From the NCBI GenBank assembly GCA_043805355.1, contig JAZDIB010000025.1, positions 1 through 6,682 of the forward strand: a stretch of DNA of 6,682 bases, in the 5' to 3' direction. Position numbers and translations under genes: made by a program. Positions 5,128 to 6,682 of this stretch are shown here, in pieces; positions within the stretch are counted from its first letter, which is position 1; every line of letters starts with the position of its first letter. This stretch comes from JAHJRN01 sp043805355 (GTDB taxonomy: Bacteria > Patescibacteriota > Patescibacteriia > 2-12-FULL-60-25). A model generated the notes under the pieces. It saw only the letters and a program-made list of their open reading frames with translations. It did no database searches and was not told the origin of the DNA.

Positions 5128-5982
5128 ATGGTCAGGCCGACGCCGGAACGAATCGCGGAGCTCAAGGCGGAGCTCACGAATCCAGTCGCCAGCTTCTTCG
5201 ATTTCGATGGGACGTTTTCCGAGCGCCAGCTGCTCGTGGAACTCATGCTCGTGGTTGGTGACCTGTTCCCCAAGCGGAATGCCATCATCCAGCCGCTCCG
5301 TGATGTGATCTCGGAGTATGAGAATCGTCGGACCTATTCGTACGCGCCTGTCATCGCGACGGCGGTCGAGCTTGCTCCCGAGTTCTACGATGGGCTGTCT
5401 GTCGCCGATGCGCTGACGGCTGCACGGTCCGTCCTCGAACGATTCGGGGAGATGACCTACATCTTCCCGCGGCGATTCGTCGAAAGGATGCGCATCGAAC
5501 CGAGGAGGGGGCGAGGGCTGCTCATCGCCATCACCGGTGCGCCACAGGTCGTCGCCGAGATCTTCGGCGAACGGTATGGGTTCGACCTCGTGTACAGCAT
5601 CGTGAATTTCGAGAAGGACGGCGTCTACACGGGTATCCGCGACAACCGGACGGCGCGCGACAAGGGCGGCGTCCTCGAGGAGGTCACGGCGGCCTTCGGG
5701 CTCGACCTTTCGGAAAGTATCGCACTCGGAGATTCGACGTCCGACATCCCGATGCTCGCACGCGTCGGGTATCCGTTCGCGGTGAATCCGCAGGCGGAAT
5801 TGGTCGACTGGCTCCGGTCGAATCCTCGCGCCGTCTGGGTCAACGATCGTCAGAAGAGCGGCGTGTCGTTCTTCCGGTCGAAAGTCAATGACATGTCCCG
5901 CGAGTTGTTCCTCGAGGAGCAGCTCGCGAACTGCCTACCGTCGTACGTCCCGCCGTTCGATCTTCCCGGGTCACGTCCGTGA
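5128..5982 (+). CDS. HAD-superfamily phosphatase, subfamily IB (SerB-like)
   Basis: Predicted Mg2+-dependent cytosolic phosphohydrolase, 284 aa; substrate unknown. Motif I is FFDFDGTFS (23-31), with D25 the nucleophile and D27 the acid/base. A helical cap spans about 35-125. Motif II is LLIAITGAPQ (T136), motif III the lysine in ARDKGGVL (K179) and motif IV ALGDSTSDIPML (D202, D206). YSIVNFEKDGVYTG (156-169) and the final AVNPQAEL (218-225) are typical of the IB group that includes phosphoserine phosphatase. The length and C-terminal tail (about 240-284) exceed classical SerB, and no serine-pathway genes are nearby, so phosphoserine phosphatase is not claimed. ATG 5128 is fixed by the best SD in the window. 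The gene forms its own unit, with a promoter over the previous stop and a terminator downstream. Confidence 0.88.
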   Translation: MVRPTPERIAELKAELTNPVASFFDFDGTFSERQLLVELMLVVGDLFPKRNAIIQPLRDVISEYENRRTYSYAPVIATAVELAPEFYDGLSVADALTAARSVLERFGEMTYIFPRRFVERMRIEPRRGRGLLIAITGAPQVVAEIFGERYGFDLVYSIVNFEKDGVYTGIRDNRTARDKGGVLEEVTAAFGLDLSESIALGDSTSDIPMLARVGYPFAVNPQAELVDWLRSNPRAVWVNDRQKSGVSFFRSKVNDMSRELFLEEQLANCLPSYVPPFDLPGSRP

Positions 5983-5995
5983 CCACGTTCTCTCC

Positions 5996-6020
5996 GCTCC
6001 GCATGTTCCGCGGGGCTTTT
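5996..6020 (+). terminator. Rho-independent terminator after HAD gene
   Basis: GCTCCGC (5996-6002) pairs with GCGGGGC (6010-6016) over seven base pairs including one T-G wobble, around a 7-nt loop, followed directly by TTTT (6017-6020). The short T tract makes it moderate. It starts 14 nt after the HAD stop. Confidence 0.6.
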
Positions 6021-6032
6021 CGTTATGCCCGC

Positions 6033-6061
6033 TTGCATCGACCGGTCAGGTCCGATACTGT
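6033..6061 (+). promoter_or_regulatory. Promoter of rml genes, leaderless-type spacing
   Basis: TTGCAT (6033-6038), 17 nt, TACTGT (6056-6061), ending eight nucleotides before ATG 6070. The -35 match is partial. It lies between the terminator and the cupin gene, where a promoter is expected. Confidence 0.45.
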
Positions 6062-6066
6062 CGGAC
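6050..6066 (+). promoter_or_regulatory. Operator-like inverted repeat around the rml -10
   Basis: GTCCGA (6050-6055) and TCGGAC (6061-6066) form a perfect 6-bp dyad with 5 nt between. The putative -10 TACTGT sits in its centre. If transcription starts near 6068-6070 the dyad is not transcribed, favouring a protein-binding site over an RNA hairpin. Confidence 0.4.
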
Positions 6067-6069
6067 GGT

Positions 6070-6540
6070 ATGTCCACCATCGGAACCATCGACGGCGTCG
6101 CGATCAAGAAGCTCGTCCGGCATGCGGACGACCGCGGGTTCTTCTGCGAGGTGCTGAAGGACGGGGAGCCGTCCGCGGTGCCGGTCAAGCAGACGTCGTA
6201 CACCGAGACGCATCCGGGCGTCATCAAGGCGTTTCATTGGCACAACCGTCAGTGGGACAGCTGGTTCGTCGTTCGGGGTTCGGCGCAGGTGGTCCTGCAT
6301 GACCTGCGCGTAGCATCGCCGACCAAGGGTGTGACGCAGGTCATCGTCGCAGGCGAGGCGACGCCGCGTCTCATCTCCATTCCGCCCGGCGTCGCGCATG
6401 GGTATCGCGTCCTCGGCAATGAGCGCGTCTGTCTTTTCTATCACACGAGCGAGGCGTACGACCCGGCGCATCCGGACGAGGAGCGCATCCCGTTCGACGA
6501 CCCGGGCATCGGGTTCGACTGGAGCACGAAGAACCGCTGA
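6070..6540 (+). CDS. RmlC-like cupin (dTDP-4-dehydrorhamnose 3,5-epimerase family, short variant)
   Basis: A 156-aa cupin, shorter than classical RmlC (about 180 aa), probably acting on an NDP-keto-deoxysugar. Family marks are HADDRGFFCEV (18-28), GVIKAFHWH (50-58) with H56 at the catalytic His position, VVRGSAQVVLHDLR (67-80), IPPGVAHGYRVLG (104-116), and YDPAHPDEERIPFDDPGIGFDW (Y130 to W151), where Y130 may be the catalytic Tyr. The lysine of the classical QxKLVRVxxG strand aligns with D63 (QWDSWFVVRG), so the reaction may differ from 3,5-epimerisation. ATG 6070 is preferred to ATG 6025, which would add 15 non-family residues and overlap the promoter. The next gene starts one nucleotide after its stop, and that gene's RmlD-like fold supports deoxysugar synthesis. 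Confidence 0.85.
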   Translation: MSTIGTIDGVAIKKLVRHADDRGFFCEVLKDGEPSAVPVKQTSYTETHPGVIKAFHWHNRQWDSWFVVRGSAQVVLHDLRVASPTKGVTQVIVAGEATPRLISIPPGVAHGYRVLGNERVCLFYHTSEAYDPAHPDEERIPFDDPGIGFDWSTKNR

Positions 6541-6541
6541 C

Positions 6542-6682
6542 ATGATCCCGCAGCGTCCCCTCATCATCGGCGCGAACGGCATGCTCGGGCACGCGTTCGC
6601 GGAGCGGTTCGCCAGCCTGCCGGCAGGCAAGGCGTCCGCGTCGCCGACGCTGTGGGACATCGCCGATATCGACATCACGGAC
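6542..6682 (+). CDS. rmlD: RmlD-like dTDP-4-dehydrorhamnose reductase (3'-truncated by window edge)
   Basis: N-terminal 47 residues of an NAD(P)-binding short-chain reductase. PLIIGANGMLGHAF (6-19) is the first strand and dinucleotide loop (GxNGxLG). DIADIDITD at the end matches the RmlD segment after beta-2, usually seen as a LDxxELDITD-like motif. In the pathway RmlD reduces dTDP-4-dehydro-L-rhamnose to dTDP-L-rhamnose with NAD(P)H, directly after RmlC. ATG 6542 is one nucleotide after the cupin stop, indicating cotranscription; no SD is clear. Residues SLPAGKASAS (25-34) look like an addition between the first helix and the second strand and are encoded across a 14-bp palindrome. The catalytic YxxxK and substrate-binding parts are outside the window, so a related sugar reductase remains possible. 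Confidence 0.78.
   Translation, partial: MIPQRPLIIGANGMLGHAFAERFASLPAGKASASPTLWDIADIDITD
6615..6628. repeat. 14-bp palindromic element in rmlD coding sequence
   Basis: GCCTGCCGGCAGGC equals its reverse complement and encodes part of SLPAGKA, apparently an extra peptide in RmlD. It resembles highly iterated palindromes recalled from some Parcubacteria-type genomes. Only one full copy is in this window, so its repeat status is unproven here. Confidence 0.45.

Noticed and set aside
6025..6069. Upstream start for the RmlC-like cupin at ATG 6025
   Set aside because: It adds 15 residues unlike the family and covers the likely promoter and dyad; ATG 6070 gives the expected N-terminus.
1..6682. CRISPR arrays, insertion sequences, toxin-antitoxin or phage-defence systems
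   Set aside because: No spaced direct repeats, transposase motifs or defence-family domains were seen on either strand.

Overview
The window is high-GC bacterial chromosomal DNA using the standard code: TGA ends ten of the eleven complete reading frames, which excludes TGA-recoding lineages. Compact spacing, a small FtsEX, an FN3-like lipoprotein, a short RmlC variant and several start codons sitting right behind -10-like hexamers recall Patescibacteria (CPR, Parcubacteria-like). This placement is an inference from protein style, not a phylogenetic result. No insertion sequence, CRISPR array, phage gene or integrase is visible.

Layout. (1) Positions 2-2237, plus strand: a tight run of the 3' part of ftsE, complete ftsX and two unrecognised small genes (117 and 176 aa), joined by 1-nt gaps and one ATGA overlap. 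(2) 2238-2410: tRNA-Gln(TTG) with encoded CCA, its own promoter and a rho-independent terminator. (3) 2452-5072: an envelope and oxidative-folding island. It holds a lipoprotein with an FN3-like domain (+), a DsbB/BdbC-type membrane oxidoreductase and an Smr-domain protein (both -, overlapping by ATGA), a membrane-anchored staphylococcal-nuclease-like protein (+) and a membrane-anchored DsbA/BdbD-like oxidoreductase (+). (4) 5128-5982: a HAD-IB (SerB-like) phosphatase with its own promoter and a strong Shine-Dalgarno site, followed by a terminator. (5) 6070-6682: a short RmlC-like cupin and the start of an RmlD-like reductase, the beginning of a deoxysugar cluster that runs out of the window.

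How the genes work together. FtsEX is the ABC-type regulator of septal cell-wall hydrolysis, and the two small genes are probably cotranscribed with it. DsbA and DsbB form an electron relay that makes disulfides in exported proteins. The neighbouring nuclease (C114/C207) and lipoprotein (C145/C155) each carry one cysteine pair outside the membrane and are natural client candidates. The rml genes would supply an activated deoxysugar for surface glycans.

The points most worth a second look are the leaderless-type promoter architecture, the 14-bp palindrome between the divergent smr and nuclease start codons, the two unknown genes attached to ftsEX, the variant RmlC active site, the dyad over its probable -10, and a 14-bp palindromic element apparently embedded in rmlD coding sequence.
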